Assembly: GCA_964562405.1 (NCBI GenBank)
Contig: CAZLTC010000008.1
Location: 1-63,070, forward strand
DNA length: 63,070 bases
Direction: 5' to 3'
Source: WJLY01 sp964562405
GTDB lineage: Bacteria > Joyebacterota > Joyebacteria > Joyebacterales > Joyebacteraceae
The position numbers and the translations under genes are program-made. This document shows, one piece after another, positions 9,552 through 18,003 of the stretch; positions within the stretch are counted from its first letter, which is position 1, and the number at the start of each line of letters is the position of its first letter. The notes under the pieces are model-generated. The model was not told the DNA's origin, searched no databases, and saw only the letters and a list, made by a program, of their open reading frames with translations.

Positions 9552-9651
9552 NNNNNNNNNNNNNNNNNNNNNNNNNNNNNNNNNNNNNNNNNNNNNNNNN
9601 NNNNNNNNNNNNNNNNNNNNNNNNNNNNNNNNNNNNNNNNNNNNNNNNNNN
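9552..9651. other. Scaffold gap (100 N)
   Basis: Exactly 100 N, a conventional placeholder length. An uninterrupted frame appears to run through it only because N is translated as X: the acyl-CoA dehydrogenase ends within the gap and a new protein starts right after it. The true gap is probably short. Confidence 0.98.
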
Positions 9652-10776
9652 ATGGCTGTCTCACTTCAGGAGAGGTTCGAGCTTCTTGGCTGCATACAGT
9701 GCGGGCGCTGCACGGCCGGGTGCCCGGTGGGACTCAGGACGTACCTGAACATCCGGAAGGTCGTCTACGAGGGGCTCACCGGCACGGGCCCGAAGGACGC
9801 CAAGGGCAGGCCGGAGGCGTGGAACTGCACGACCTGCTCGACCTGCACTGAACGATGCCCCAAGGGCGTCAAGCCGATGGAGCTCCTGATAGGGCTCAGG
9901 TCGGCCGCGATCGAGAAGGGCAAGGCGCTCCCGACCGTGCGCGACGCGCTCGAGAGCACGTTCAAGCACGGGAACCCCTGGGGGCGCGGCCGAGAGAAGC
10001 GCATGGAGTGGGCGTCGGAGCTGAACGTCCCGGTCGCCGCGGAAGGCGAGACCGCGCCACTTCTGTTCTTCTTCGGCTGCACGCCGGCGTACGACCCCCG
10101 CGCACAGGAGGTTGCGAAGGCGCTCGTGAGGCTCTTCGAGGCCGCCGGCGTCGAGTACGCGACGCTGGGCACGGCTGAGTCGTGCTGCGGCAACGAGGTC
10201 TGGCGCATGGGCGAGCAGGGCCTCTTCGAGCTTCTGGTCGAGGGCAACCGCGCTCTCTTCGAGAGTCGCGGTGTCGAGACCATCGTCACCGCCTCGCCGC
10301 ACTGTATGAACACTCTCAAGAACGAGTACGGCGAGCTGGGTCGCGAGGTGCTGCACTACACGCAGTTCCTCCTGCCGCTCATCGAGAGCGGCGCGCTCAA
10401 GCTCACGAAGGAGCTGGGCAAGAAGGTCACCTACCACGACCCGTGCTTCCTCGGAAAGCACAACGACATCTACGATGAGCCGCGCGAGATGCTGCGGCGC
10501 ATCCCCGGCGTCACGTTCGTCGAGCTGGACCGCTCGCGCGAGCGCGCGCTCTGCTGCGAGGGGGGCGGCGGGAGGATGTGGGTCGAGGCGGTCGAGGAAC
10601 GCGGCCAGAGGGTTGCCGAGATACGTGTCAAGGATGCCGTCGAACTCGGCGTCGACTACCTGGTCACCGCGTGCCCGTTCTGTCTAATGACGCTGGAGGA
10701 CGCGGTCAAGACGAGCGGGAACGAGGGCAAGATAGAGATCGTGGACCTTGCGGAACTCGCGGCGATGGCGCTGTAG
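9652..10776 (+). CDS. HdrC-HdrB-like (HdrD-type) iron-sulfur protein
   Basis: 374 residues, starting at the ATG that directly follows the gap; a start inside the gap cannot be excluded. The N-terminal HdrC-like domain has two [4Fe-4S] motifs, CIQCGRCTAGCP and CTTCSTCTERCP. The C-terminal HdrB-like part has two CCG domains: one with FFGCTP and SCCGNE, one with YHDPCFLG, LCCEGGGG and ACPFC. Such cysteine-rich proteins carry noncubane or cubane clusters in heterodisulfide reductases and related menaquinone-linked oxidoreductases. With etfB and etfA immediately downstream and an HdrA-like gene after them, it probably takes electrons from ETF. The final acceptor (quinone, disulfide or ferredoxin) is not known. 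Confidence 0.88.
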   Translation: MAVSLQERFELLGCIQCGRCTAGCPVGLRTYLNIRKVVYEGLTGTGPKDAKGRPEAWNCTTCSTCTERCPKGVKPMELLIGLRSAAIEKGKALPTVRDALESTFKHGNPWGRGREKRMEWASELNVPVAAEGETAPLLFFFGCTPAYDPRAQEVAKALVRLFEAAGVEYATLGTAESCCGNEVWRMGEQGLFELLVEGNRALFESRGVETIVTASPHCMNTLKNEYGELGREVLHYTQFLLPLIESGALKLTKELGKKVTYHDPCFLGKHNDIYDEPREMLRRIPGVTFVELDRSRERALCCEGGGGRMWVEAVEERGQRVAEIRVKDAVELGVDYLVTACPFCLMTLEDAVKTSGNEGKIEIVDLAELAAMAL

Positions 10777-10809
10777 CGGACGCGGCTGAACGGGAGGAAC
10801 GGAGAACAG

Positions 10810-11598
10810 ATGAACATCGTTGTCTGCGTGAAACAGGTGCCCGAGACGGCCGAGGCAGAGATCAAGCTCGCCCCCGACAAGAAGGGCATAGTCAAGGAAG
10901 GCCTTCCGCTTCAGATCAACGAGGCCGACAACTACGCGCTCGAGCAGGCGCTGCTCCTCACGGAGGAGCACGACGGCGACGTCACGGTCGTGACACTGGG
11001 GCCGGACTCGTCCGACGAGGTGCTCCGGATGAGCATGGCCAAGGGCGCGGCCGATGCGGTGCGCCTGGGCGATCCGGCGTTCGACCGCGGTGACGCGGTG
11101 GCGACGGCGGAGGCGCTGGCGGCCGCGATCAGCGGAATGGAGTACGACCTGGTGCTGACGGGCTGCATGTCGTCCGACGACGGCAACACGGCCGTGGGCG
11201 TGGCGCTCGCGCAGTGCCTGGGCGTGCCGCACGCCACCTACGTGACCCAGATGGAGGTGGGCGACGGTGAGATCACGGTCGGACGCGAGTTGGAGGGCGG
11301 CCTAGTCGAGAAGCTCAGGATGAAGCTCCCCTGCGTCATCGGCATCCAGACCGGCATCAACGAGCCGCGCTACGCGTCGATAATGGGCATCGCGAAGGCG
11401 GCGAAGCGCGAGATCGCGATGAAGTCCCCGTCGGACGTAGGGTTGGACGAAGGGGCAGTGGGTGAGAGCGGTTCGAAGACGTGTGTGGTCGAGCTTGCGT
11501 ATCCGCCGGCCGGCAAGGGCGCGGAGATGCTCGAGGGGACCCCGCCGGAGGCGTCAGGCAAGCTGGCTTCTGTGCTTCGGGAGAAAGGATTCGTCTGA
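10810..11598 (+). CDS. etfB: Electron transfer flavoprotein beta subunit
   Basis: Forms the ETF heterodimer with the next gene and carries electrons from acyl-CoA dehydrogenases. 262 residues from ATG 10810 with GGAACGGAG upstream. Family signatures include the N-terminal VCVKQVP, INEADNYALEQAL, and the adenine-nucleotide region DLVLTGCMSSDDGNTAVG. The C-terminal part includes a recognition-loop-like segment before the tail. The stop TGA overlaps the ATG of etfA (11596-11600). The Hdr-like neighbours on both sides raise the question whether this ETF is of the bifurcating class; sequence alone does not settle it. Confidence 0.95.
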   Translation: MNIVVCVKQVPETAEAEIKLAPDKKGIVKEGLPLQINEADNYALEQALLLTEEHDGDVTVVTLGPDSSDEVLRMSMAKGAADAVRLGDPAFDRGDAVATAEALAAAISGMEYDLVLTGCMSSDDGNTAVGVALAQCLGVPHATYVTQMEVGDGEITVGRELEGGLVEKLRMKLPCVIGIQTGINEPRYASIMGIAKAAKREIAMKSPSDVGLDEGAVGESGSKTCVVELAYPPAGKGAEMLEGTPPEASGKLASVLREKGFV

Positions 11599-12572
11599 TG
11601 AGAGAGATCCTCGTTCTCGCGGAGCACAGAGAAGGCGAGCTTCGCGACATCACGTTCGAGATGCTGGGGAAGGCCCGCTCGCTCGCGGAGGCGACCGGCG
11701 CGACCGTCTCAGCTCTCATCCTTGGCTCGGGCATCGGCGAGTTCGCCGATGCGCTCAAGGGCCACGCCGACGAGGTGCTCGTACTGGACCACGGCGGCCT
11801 CAAGCACTTCAACTCCGCGGTCTACCAACCGGTCCTGGCGGAGATCGTCAAGTCTCGCCGGCCCGGCCTCGTGATGGTCGGTCACACCGCGTTCGGCGTC
11901 GACCTTGGCCCGAGCCTCGCGGTCGAGCTGGGGCTCCCGCTCGCGTCCGACTGCATCGACCTCGCTTATGACGGCGGCGTTCTCAAGGCCACGCGCCAGA
12001 TCTACGAGGGTAAGGTCAACGCCACGGTCTCGTTCGGCGACGCTCCGACGGCGCTCGTGACGGTTCGTGCCTCCGCGTTCCCCGTCGAGGACTCGGCGCG
12101 CGGCGGCAAGATCACGGAACTCGACACGACCGTGCCTGAAGAGCCGGCGATGCGGAAGTTCCTCGAGTACGTGGAGGCGGCCGTCGGCGACGTCGACATC
12201 ACCAAGGCCGACGTCATCGTGTCGGTCGGTCGAGGCATCCGCGAGCAGGAGAACCTGCCGATGGTCGAGGAGCTGGCCAAGCTCCTGGGCGGCGTGGTTG
12301 CGTGCTCGCGGCCCGTCGTCGACGCCGGCTGGCTGGGCAAGGACAGGCAGGTCGGCTCTTCGGGCAAGACGGTCAAGCCCAAGCTCTACCTGGCGATAGG
12401 CATAAGCGGCCAGTTCCAGCACATGAGCGGCATGAAGGCCGCAGACACCATCGTCGCCATCAACAAGGACCCGAAGGCCCCGATATTCGCGGAGGCCGAC
12501 TACGGCATTGTCGGCGACCTCTTCAAGGTCGTCCCGGCGCTGAAAGACAAGATCGGCGAGCTTCGCGCCTAG
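11598..12572 (+). CDS. etfA: Electron transfer flavoprotein alpha subunit
   Basis: FAD-binding partner of EtfB. 324 residues from ATG 11598, which overlaps the etfB stop; a longer in-frame extension upstream would run inside etfB and is rejected. The C-terminal FAD domain shows the standard ETF-alpha motifs SVGRGI, SRPVVDAGW, QVGSSGKTVKPKLY, GISGQFQHMSGMK and INKDPKAPIFAEADYGIVGDL. The N-terminal domain is short, as in ETFs without a fused ferredoxin domain. It is followed 29 bases later by the HdrA-like gene. Confidence 0.95.
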   Translation: MREILVLAEHREGELRDITFEMLGKARSLAEATGATVSALILGSGIGEFADALKGHADEVLVLDHGGLKHFNSAVYQPVLAEIVKSRRPGLVMVGHTAFGVDLGPSLAVELGLPLASDCIDLAYDGGVLKATRQIYEGKVNATVSFGDAPTALVTVRASAFPVEDSARGGKITELDTTVPEEPAMRKFLEYVEAAVGDVDITKADVIVSVGRGIREQENLPMVEELAKLLGGVVACSRPVVDAGWLGKDRQVGSSGKTVKPKLYLAIGISGQFQHMSGMKAADTIVAINKDPKAPIFAEADYGIVGDLFKVVPALKDKIGELRA

Positions 12573-12601
12573 CGCGGTTTCATCTCCACCGGAGAGACAG
12601 C

Positions 12602-14590
12602 GTGGACCAGGGAAAGAACGCAAGAGAAGTGAGCGAGCGGAGGCTGGGTGTTTACATCTGCCACTGCGGCATCAACATCGCGCGCACGGTCGACGTCGAG
12701 GGCGTGGCCAAGGCGGCCTCGTCGCTCCCGGGCGTGGTCGTGGCGAAGACGTACCAGTACATGTGCTCCGACCCGGGGCAGAACCTCATCAAGAACGACA
12801 TAGAGGAGCACGGACTGACCGGGGTCGTCGTGGCCGCCTGCTCGCCACGCATGCACGAGCCGACCTTCAGGGCGGCAGTGGCCGACGCGGGGATGAACCC
12901 GTACCTCTTCGAGATGGCCAACATCCGCGAGCAGTGCTCGTGGATTCACGAAGAGGGTGAGGAGGCGACCCGTAAGGCGATAGACCTCGTTCGCGCGGCG
13001 GTCGCCAGGGCGTCGCGCCTCGTCAGGCTCACCGGGCGCGAGGTCGAGGTGACGCCCGAGGCTCTCGTCATCGGCGGCGGTATCGCGGGCATCCAGGCCT
13101 CTCTCGACATCGCGGAGGCTGGTTACAAGGTCCACCTCGTCGAGCGCCAGCCGTCGATAGGCGGGCACATGGCGCAGCTCGACAAGACGTTCCCGACGCT
13201 AGACTGCTCGGCGTGCATCCTCACGCCGAAGATGGTCGACGTCGCGCGGCACCCGAACATCGACCTTCTGGCGTACTCCGAGATCGAGGAGATCACCGGC
13301 TACATCGGCAACTTCCACATCAAGGTCCGGAAGAAGGCGACGAGCGTCAACAGACACCTGTGCACGAGCTGCGGTGACTGCATGGAGAAGTGCCCGGCCA
13401 AGGTCCCGTCCGAGTTCAACGAGGGCGCGGGCATGCGCGGGGCCATCTACAAGCCGTTCCCGCAGGCCGTCCCGAGCGAGCCCGTCATCGACCGCGAGCA
13501 CTGCCTCTACTTCACGCAGAACGGGAAGTGCGGCGTGTGCGCGAAGATCTGCACGGTCAAGGCGATCGACTACGAGATGGAGGACGAGATCGTCGAGTTC
13601 GACGTCGGGACCATCGTTGTCGCGACCGGCTACGACGAGTTCGATCCGAACCTGAAGCCAGAGCTTGGCTACGGTGTCTACGACAATGTGATCACGGGCC
13701 TTGAGATGGAGCGGCTCTGCTCCGCGTCCGGTCCGACCGAAGGCGCCATCGTGGTCGGCGGCAAGGAACCCAAGGACGTCGTCTTCATCCAGTGCGTCGG
13801 CTCGCGCGACCAGACGGTCGGCAACGAGTACTGCTCCAGGGTCTGCTGCATGTTCACGGCGAAGCAGGCGCATCTCATCCGCGAGAAACTGCCCAAGGCC
13901 AACATCACCATCTTCTACATGGACATCCGCGCCTTCGGGAAGGGCTTCGAGGAGTTCTACGACCGCGTTCGGAAGGAGAACGTCATCTACAGGCGCGGCA
14001 GCGTCTCGGAGATCTACCGCAACGGTGAGAGGCTCGTCGTGCGCGGCGAGGACACGCTCCTGGGCGAGCCGATGGAGGTCGAGGCCGACCTCGTCGTGCT
14101 GGCCGCAGGGCTCACTCCACGCGGAGAGACGGCCGACGTCGTCAAGCTCCTCAAGCTGTCTCGCTCGTCGGACGGCTTCCTCATGGAGGCGCACCCGAAG
14201 CTGCGGCCGGTCGACACGGCGGTCGACGGGGTCTTCCTCGCGGGCTGCTGCCAGGGACCGAAGGACATCCCCGATACCGTCGCGCAGGCCAAGGGCGCGG
14301 CATCGTCCGCCATCGCCCCCATGTCGCGCGGCACAGTCATGACCGAGGCGCTCGTGGCGGTCATCGACGAGGACCTCTGCTCAGGCTGCCGCATATGCGT
14401 GAGCGTATGCCCATACGGCGCGCTCTCCTACGACGAGAAGGACGACGTGTCGAAGGTGAACGAGGCGCTGTGCAAGGGCTGTGGCACGTGCGCCGCGGCG
14501 TGCCCCTCCGGCACCATCACGATGAGTCACTTCACCACGGACCAGATGCTGGCTCAGGTCGTGGCCCTCATCGGAGGTAGCGATGTCTGA
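12602..14590 (+). CDS. HdrA-like FAD and iron-sulfur oxidoreductase subunit
   Basis: 662 residues from GTG 12602 with GGAG 8 bases upstream. The N-terminal domain (YICHCGINI, CSPRMHEPTF) is followed by a thioredoxin-reductase-like FAD domain with GGGIAGIQASLDIAEAGY. The HdrA hallmark GGHMAQLDKTFPTLDCSACILTPKM is present, with Cys at the position where some archaeal HdrA carry selenocysteine. Inserted [4Fe-4S] motifs are CTSCGDCMEKCP and CGVCAKICTVKA; the C-terminal ferredoxin domain has CSGCRICVSVCP and CKGCGTCAAACP. HdrA is the flavin-bifurcating subunit of heterodisulfide reductases. Here it follows etfBA and an HdrCB-like gene, suggesting an Etf-Hdr complex. It overlaps the mutase gene downstream by 8 bases. 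Confidence 0.92.
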   Translation: MDQGKNAREVSERRLGVYICHCGINIARTVDVEGVAKAASSLPGVVVAKTYQYMCSDPGQNLIKNDIEEHGLTGVVVAACSPRMHEPTFRAAVADAGMNPYLFEMANIREQCSWIHEEGEEATRKAIDLVRAAVARASRLVRLTGREVEVTPEALVIGGGIAGIQASLDIAEAGYKVHLVERQPSIGGHMAQLDKTFPTLDCSACILTPKMVDVARHPNIDLLAYSEIEEITGYIGNFHIKVRKKATSVNRHLCTSCGDCMEKCPAKVPSEFNEGAGMRGAIYKPFPQAVPSEPVIDREHCLYFTQNGKCGVCAKICTVKAIDYEMEDEIVEFDVGTIVVATGYDEFDPNLKPELGYGVYDNVITGLEMERLCSASGPTEGAIVVGGKEPKDVVFIQCVGSRDQTVGNEYCSRVCCMFTAKQAHLIREKLPKANITIFYMDIRAFGKGFEEFYDRVRKENVIYRRGSVSEIYRNGERLVVRGEDTLLGEPMEVEADLVVLAAGLTPRGETADVVKLLKLSRSSDGFLMEAHPKLRPVDTAVDGVFLAGCCQGPKDIPDTVAQAKGAASSAIAPMSRGTVMTEALVAVIDEDLCSGCRICVSVCPYGALSYDEKDDVSKVNEALCKGCGTCAAACPSGTITMSHFTTDQMLAQVVALIGGSDV

Positions 14591-16238
14591 TCTTAGGACC
14601 AAACGGGAGGCCTGGGAGAAGAAGGCCACCGACGCCTCGAAGCAGCGCGACGCGCTCTTCACGTCGGTCTCGGGCGAGGAGGTCGACCTCCTCTACACGC
14701 CCGACGACGTGGCCGACATGGACTACATGCGCGACCTGGGGTTCCCCGGCGAGTTTCCGTACACGAGGGGCGTGCGGCACAACATGTACCGCGGGCGCCT
14801 CTGGACGATGCGCCAGTTCTCGGGGTTCGGGACGCCCGAGGACTCGAACGCGCGGTACAAGTTCCTGCTCGCGCACGGTCAGACGGGGCTCTCGGTCGCG
14901 TTCGACCTGCCGACCATCATGGGTTACGACTCGGACCACGAGCGCGCCGAGGGCGAGGTCGGCGTCTGCGGAGTGGCCATCGACTCGCTGCGCGACATGG
15001 AGGTGCTCTTCGACGGCATCCCGCTGGACAAGGTGAGCACGTCGATGACCATCAACGCGCCGGCGGCGATACTGCTGGCGCTCTACATCTGCGTCGGCGA
15101 GAAGCAGGGCGTCTCGTCGAAGCAGCTCCGGGGCACCATCCAGAACGACCTCTTGAAGGAGTACATCGCGCAGAAGAGCTGGATCTTCCCGCCGAAGCCG
15201 TCGATGCGCATCATCACCGACATCATGGCGTACTGCGCGGAAGAGGTCCCGCAGTGGAACACGATCTCGATCTCCGGATACCACATCCGCGAGGCCGGCT
15301 CGACGGCGCTCCAGGAGCTTGCGTTCACGCTCGCCGACGGGTTCGCCTACGTCGAGGCCGGCATCGCCGCGGGGATGGACGTCGACACGTTCGCGCCCAG
15401 GCTCTCGCACTTCTTCAACTCACACATGGACTTCTTCGAGGAGATAGCGAAGTTCCGCGCAGCGCGCCGCATCTGGGCGACGGACATGCGCGACAAGTAC
15501 GGCGCCAAGGACCCTAGATCCTGGCTCCTCAGATTCCACACGCAGACAGCAGGCTGTAGCCTCACCGCGCAGCAGCCCTACAACAACATCGTGCGCACCG
15601 CGCTCGAGGCGCTCGCCGGCGTCCTGGGCGGCACGCAGAGCCTCCACACGAACTCGATGGACGAGACGCTGGCGCTTCCGTCGGAGGAGGCGGTTCACGT
15701 CGCGCTCCGCACGCAGCAGGTCATCGCGCACGAGTCGGGCGTCCCCAACGTCATCGACCCTTTGGGAGGCTCCTACTACATCGAGGCCCTCACGAACAAG
15801 ATGGAGGAGGGCTGCCGCGAGTATTTCAAGAAGATCGACGAGCTGGGCGGAGTCATCCCGGCCATCGAGAAGGGCTTCTTCCAGCGCGACATCGCCAAGG
15901 CCGCGTTCCGCTACCAGCGCGAGCTGGAGGAGAAGAAGCGCATCGTCGTCGGCATGAACGACTTCATCGACGAGGGTGAGAAGGTCAAGATCGACCTCCT
16001 GAAGATCGGGCCGGAGGTGGCGGACCGGCAGAAGAAGGCGCTCGCGAAAGTGCGCGGCGAGCGGGACGATGCGGCGGTCGGAAGCGCGCTCAAGGGACTC
16101 AGGAGCGCGGCCGAGGGGACCGACAATCTGATGCCGCACTTCCTGAACTGCTGCCGCGTCTATGCGACCGAGGGAGAGATGATAGACGTCCTGCGGGACG
16201 TCTTCGGGGAGTACCGCGAGCCTCCGACCTACTGGTAG
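14583..16238 (+). CDS. icmA: Acyl-CoA mutase large subunit, isobutyryl-CoA mutase type
   Basis: A coenzyme-B12-dependent mutase TIM-barrel subunit of 551 residues that needs a separate B12-binding subunit, supplied by the gene at 16300. Substrate-defining residues are Phe79 (MRQF) and Gln197 (YIAQKSW). From memory, methylmalonyl-CoA mutase has Tyr89 and Arg207 there and Streptomyces isobutyryl-CoA mutase has Phe80 and Gln198. The Phe/Gln pair therefore points to interconversion of isobutyryl-CoA and butyryl-CoA, not methylmalonyl-CoA. This would link valine breakdown to beta-oxidation. Related branched acyl-CoA mutases are possible alternatives. The start ATG 14583 overlaps the HdrA-like gene by 8 bases, with GGAGG just upstream. 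Confidence 0.85.
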   Translation: MSDLRTKREAWEKKATDASKQRDALFTSVSGEEVDLLYTPDDVADMDYMRDLGFPGEFPYTRGVRHNMYRGRLWTMRQFSGFGTPEDSNARYKFLLAHGQTGLSVAFDLPTIMGYDSDHERAEGEVGVCGVAIDSLRDMEVLFDGIPLDKVSTSMTINAPAAILLALYICVGEKQGVSSKQLRGTIQNDLLKEYIAQKSWIFPPKPSMRIITDIMAYCAEEVPQWNTISISGYHIREAGSTALQELAFTLADGFAYVEAGIAAGMDVDTFAPRLSHFFNSHMDFFEEIAKFRAARRIWATDMRDKYGAKDPRSWLLRFHTQTAGCSLTAQQPYNNIVRTALEALAGVLGGTQSLHTNSMDETLALPSEEAVHVALRTQQVIAHESGVPNVIDPLGGSYYIEALTNKMEEGCREYFKKIDELGGVIPAIEKGFFQRDIAKAAFRYQRELEEKKRIVVGMNDFIDEGEKVKIDLLKIGPEVADRQKKALAKVRGERDDAAVGSALKGLRSAAEGTDNLMPHFLNCCRVYATEGEMIDVLRDVFGEYREPPTYW

Positions 16239-16299
16239 TCGATCGGAACCCGGGGGCCGCATCCGGTTCACGCACGAAGAGCGCAGGGAGAAGGGAACC

Positions 16300-16710
16300 A
16301 TGGCCGACAGGATACGTGTGCTGGTCGCCAAGCCGGGTCTGGACGGACACGACAGGGGCGCCAAGGTGGTCGCAAGCGCCCTCCGCGACGCCGGCATGGA
16401 GGTCATCTACACCGGGCTCCACCAGACGCCCGAGATGATCGTCAACGCAGCCATTCAGGAGGACGTCGACGTCGTCGCTATGAGCATCCTCTCCGGTGCG
16501 CACATGACGATGTTCCCCCGGGTCCTCGAGCTCCTCAAGCAGAAGGGCGCGGACGACGTGGTCGTCACGGGCGGCGGCATCATTCCGGAAGAGGACATGG
16601 ACAAGCTCGCGTCGATGGGCGTCGACCGCCTCTTCGGTCCCGGCACCGACACGAGAGAGATCGCCTCGTATCTTCGCGAGGCCGTCCAGAAGAAGCGCGG
16701 GGACAGGTAG
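16300..16710 (+). CDS. Acyl-CoA mutase small subunit, cobalamin-binding
   Basis: A 136-residue B12-binding domain that supplies adenosylcobalamin in base-off/His-on form to a mutase large subunit. The signature DGHDRG contains His17, the lower axial ligand. SILSG and GGGIIP complete the Rossmann-type corrinoid pocket. The length is that of stand-alone small subunits found with 550-residue large subunits. It lies 61 bases after the isobutyryl-type large subunit. No second such gene is seen near the methylmalonyl-type large subunit (22677), so it may serve both. Confidence 0.93.
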   Translation: MADRIRVLVAKPGLDGHDRGAKVVASALRDAGMEVIYTGLHQTPEMIVNAAIQEDVDVVAMSILSGAHMTMFPRVLELLKQKGADDVVVTGGGIIPEEDMDKLASMGVDRLFGPGTDTREIASYLREAVQKKRGDR

Positions 16711-16786
16711 GGCGGCCGCGGCCGCGCGACCGGCGAACGCAGTCACGCCGCCGACCGCCGTGCCGCGGAGTCATTCCGGAGGCAGC

Positions 16787-17935
16787 ATGTTCGACCTCAC
16801 CGAGAGCCAGAAGAGGACGAGGGAGCGCATCCGCGCCTTTGCCGAGGCCGAGATCGCGCCGCAGGCGGCCTCGATGGACAGGGCAGGGGACTTCCCGCGC
16901 GAGCTTCTTCGCGCGATGTTCGAAAACGGGCTCATGTCCATCCTGATCCCGGCGGCCTACGGCGGCCGCGGGGCTCCGATGCTCGACTACGTGACGGCCG
17001 TCGAGGAGGTCGCGCGAGCCGACGCCAGTTCCGCGCTCGTCATGTCGATACACAGCTCCCTGGTGACCGCGCTCCTGGCCGAGTTCGCCTCGGAGGATAT
17101 CAAGGAGAAGCACCTCCCGCGGCTTGCCGAGAGGTCGGTAGGGGCGTTCGCGCTCACCGAGGAGAACCCCACGCAGCCGACCAGGGCCCTCGACAAAGGC
17201 AGGGCGTTCGTGGCGAGCGGCACCAAGATGTACATCACGAACGGTCCGGTTGCCGACCTCGTGCTGCTTTTCGCCGTGACGGGAGAGGTGGAGGTGGAGA
17301 AGGGCGGCAAGACGACGAAGCGCGACGAGGTCAGCGCGCTCCTGGTCGACGCGGGCTCCGAGGGTCTCACGAGGTCGAGCGCTGGAACGAAGCTCGGTCT
17401 CTCGGCCGCGCCCGTCGGGAGGCTCGTCTTCAAGGACGTCAAGGTTCCCGCCGACCGGCTGGTCGGTGAGCGGGGAGCAGGCCTCAGGATGGCCATGAAG
17501 GCGCTCGACGGAGGCCGCATCGCGGCCGCGGCCATGGGGGTGGGCCTGGGTCAGGCCGCGCTCGAAGCGGCGACGGCGTACGCGCGCACGCGGATCACGC
17601 AGGGACAGCCTATCGCCAGATTTCAGGCGGTGCAGCTCATGATCGCCGAGGCGTCGACGAGGCTCGAGGCGGCACGGGCGCTCACGTATCAGGCCGCGTC
17701 GACGGCCGACAGGGGAGAGCCCATCACGAAGATCGCCGCACAGGCTAAGCTCTTCGCGTCGGAGGCGTCGTCGTTCGTGGCGTCGAGGGCGCTCCAGGTG
17801 CACGGAGGCTCAGGCGTCGTCCGTGACCTCCACGCCGTGGAACGCTACTTCAGGGACGCACGCGTGCTCGAGATCATCGAGGGCACGTCCGAGATACAGA
17901 AGCTCGTGGTGGCCGGACAGGAACTCAAGGGTTAG
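16787..17935 (+). CDS. Acyl-CoA dehydrogenase (second)
   Basis: 382 residues from ATG 16787, chosen because GGAGG at 16778-16782 is well spaced; an upstream in-frame GTG at 16760 lacks a site. The catalytic Glu is in the normal short-chain position, Glu365 in IIEGTSEI. FAD/substrate motifs include TEENPTQPT (an unusual form of the TEP-x-AGSD loop) and MYITNG. The shift from the usual loop sequence suggests a different acyl chain from the enzyme at 8452. It follows the mutase subunits, so butyryl-CoA or a short branched acyl-CoA is a reasonable guess, but the substrate is not resolved. Confidence 0.9.
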   Translation: MFDLTESQKRTRERIRAFAEAEIAPQAASMDRAGDFPRELLRAMFENGLMSILIPAAYGGRGAPMLDYVTAVEEVARADASSALVMSIHSSLVTALLAEFASEDIKEKHLPRLAERSVGAFALTEENPTQPTRALDKGRAFVASGTKMYITNGPVADLVLLFAVTGEVEVEKGGKTTKRDEVSALLVDAGSEGLTRSSAGTKLGLSAAPVGRLVFKDVKVPADRLVGERGAGLRMAMKALDGGRIAAAAMGVGLGQAALEAATAYARTRITQGQPIARFQAVQLMIAEASTRLEAARALTYQAASTADRGEPITKIAAQAKLFASEASSFVASRALQVHGGSGVVRDLHAVERYFRDARVLEIIEGTSEIQKLVVAGQELKG

Positions 17936-18003
17936 TCGGCGGCCGGAGTTGCGGCACGTCCTTCGCGCGGCGGCAAGCGCGCGGTCAAAGCAGAAAGGCA
18001 GAG

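Noticed and set aside
8452..10776. A single long open frame joining acyl-CoA dehydrogenase and an Hdr-like protein
   Set aside because: It spans 100 N translated as X. The two parts are complete separate families and the apparent fusion is an artefact of the gap.
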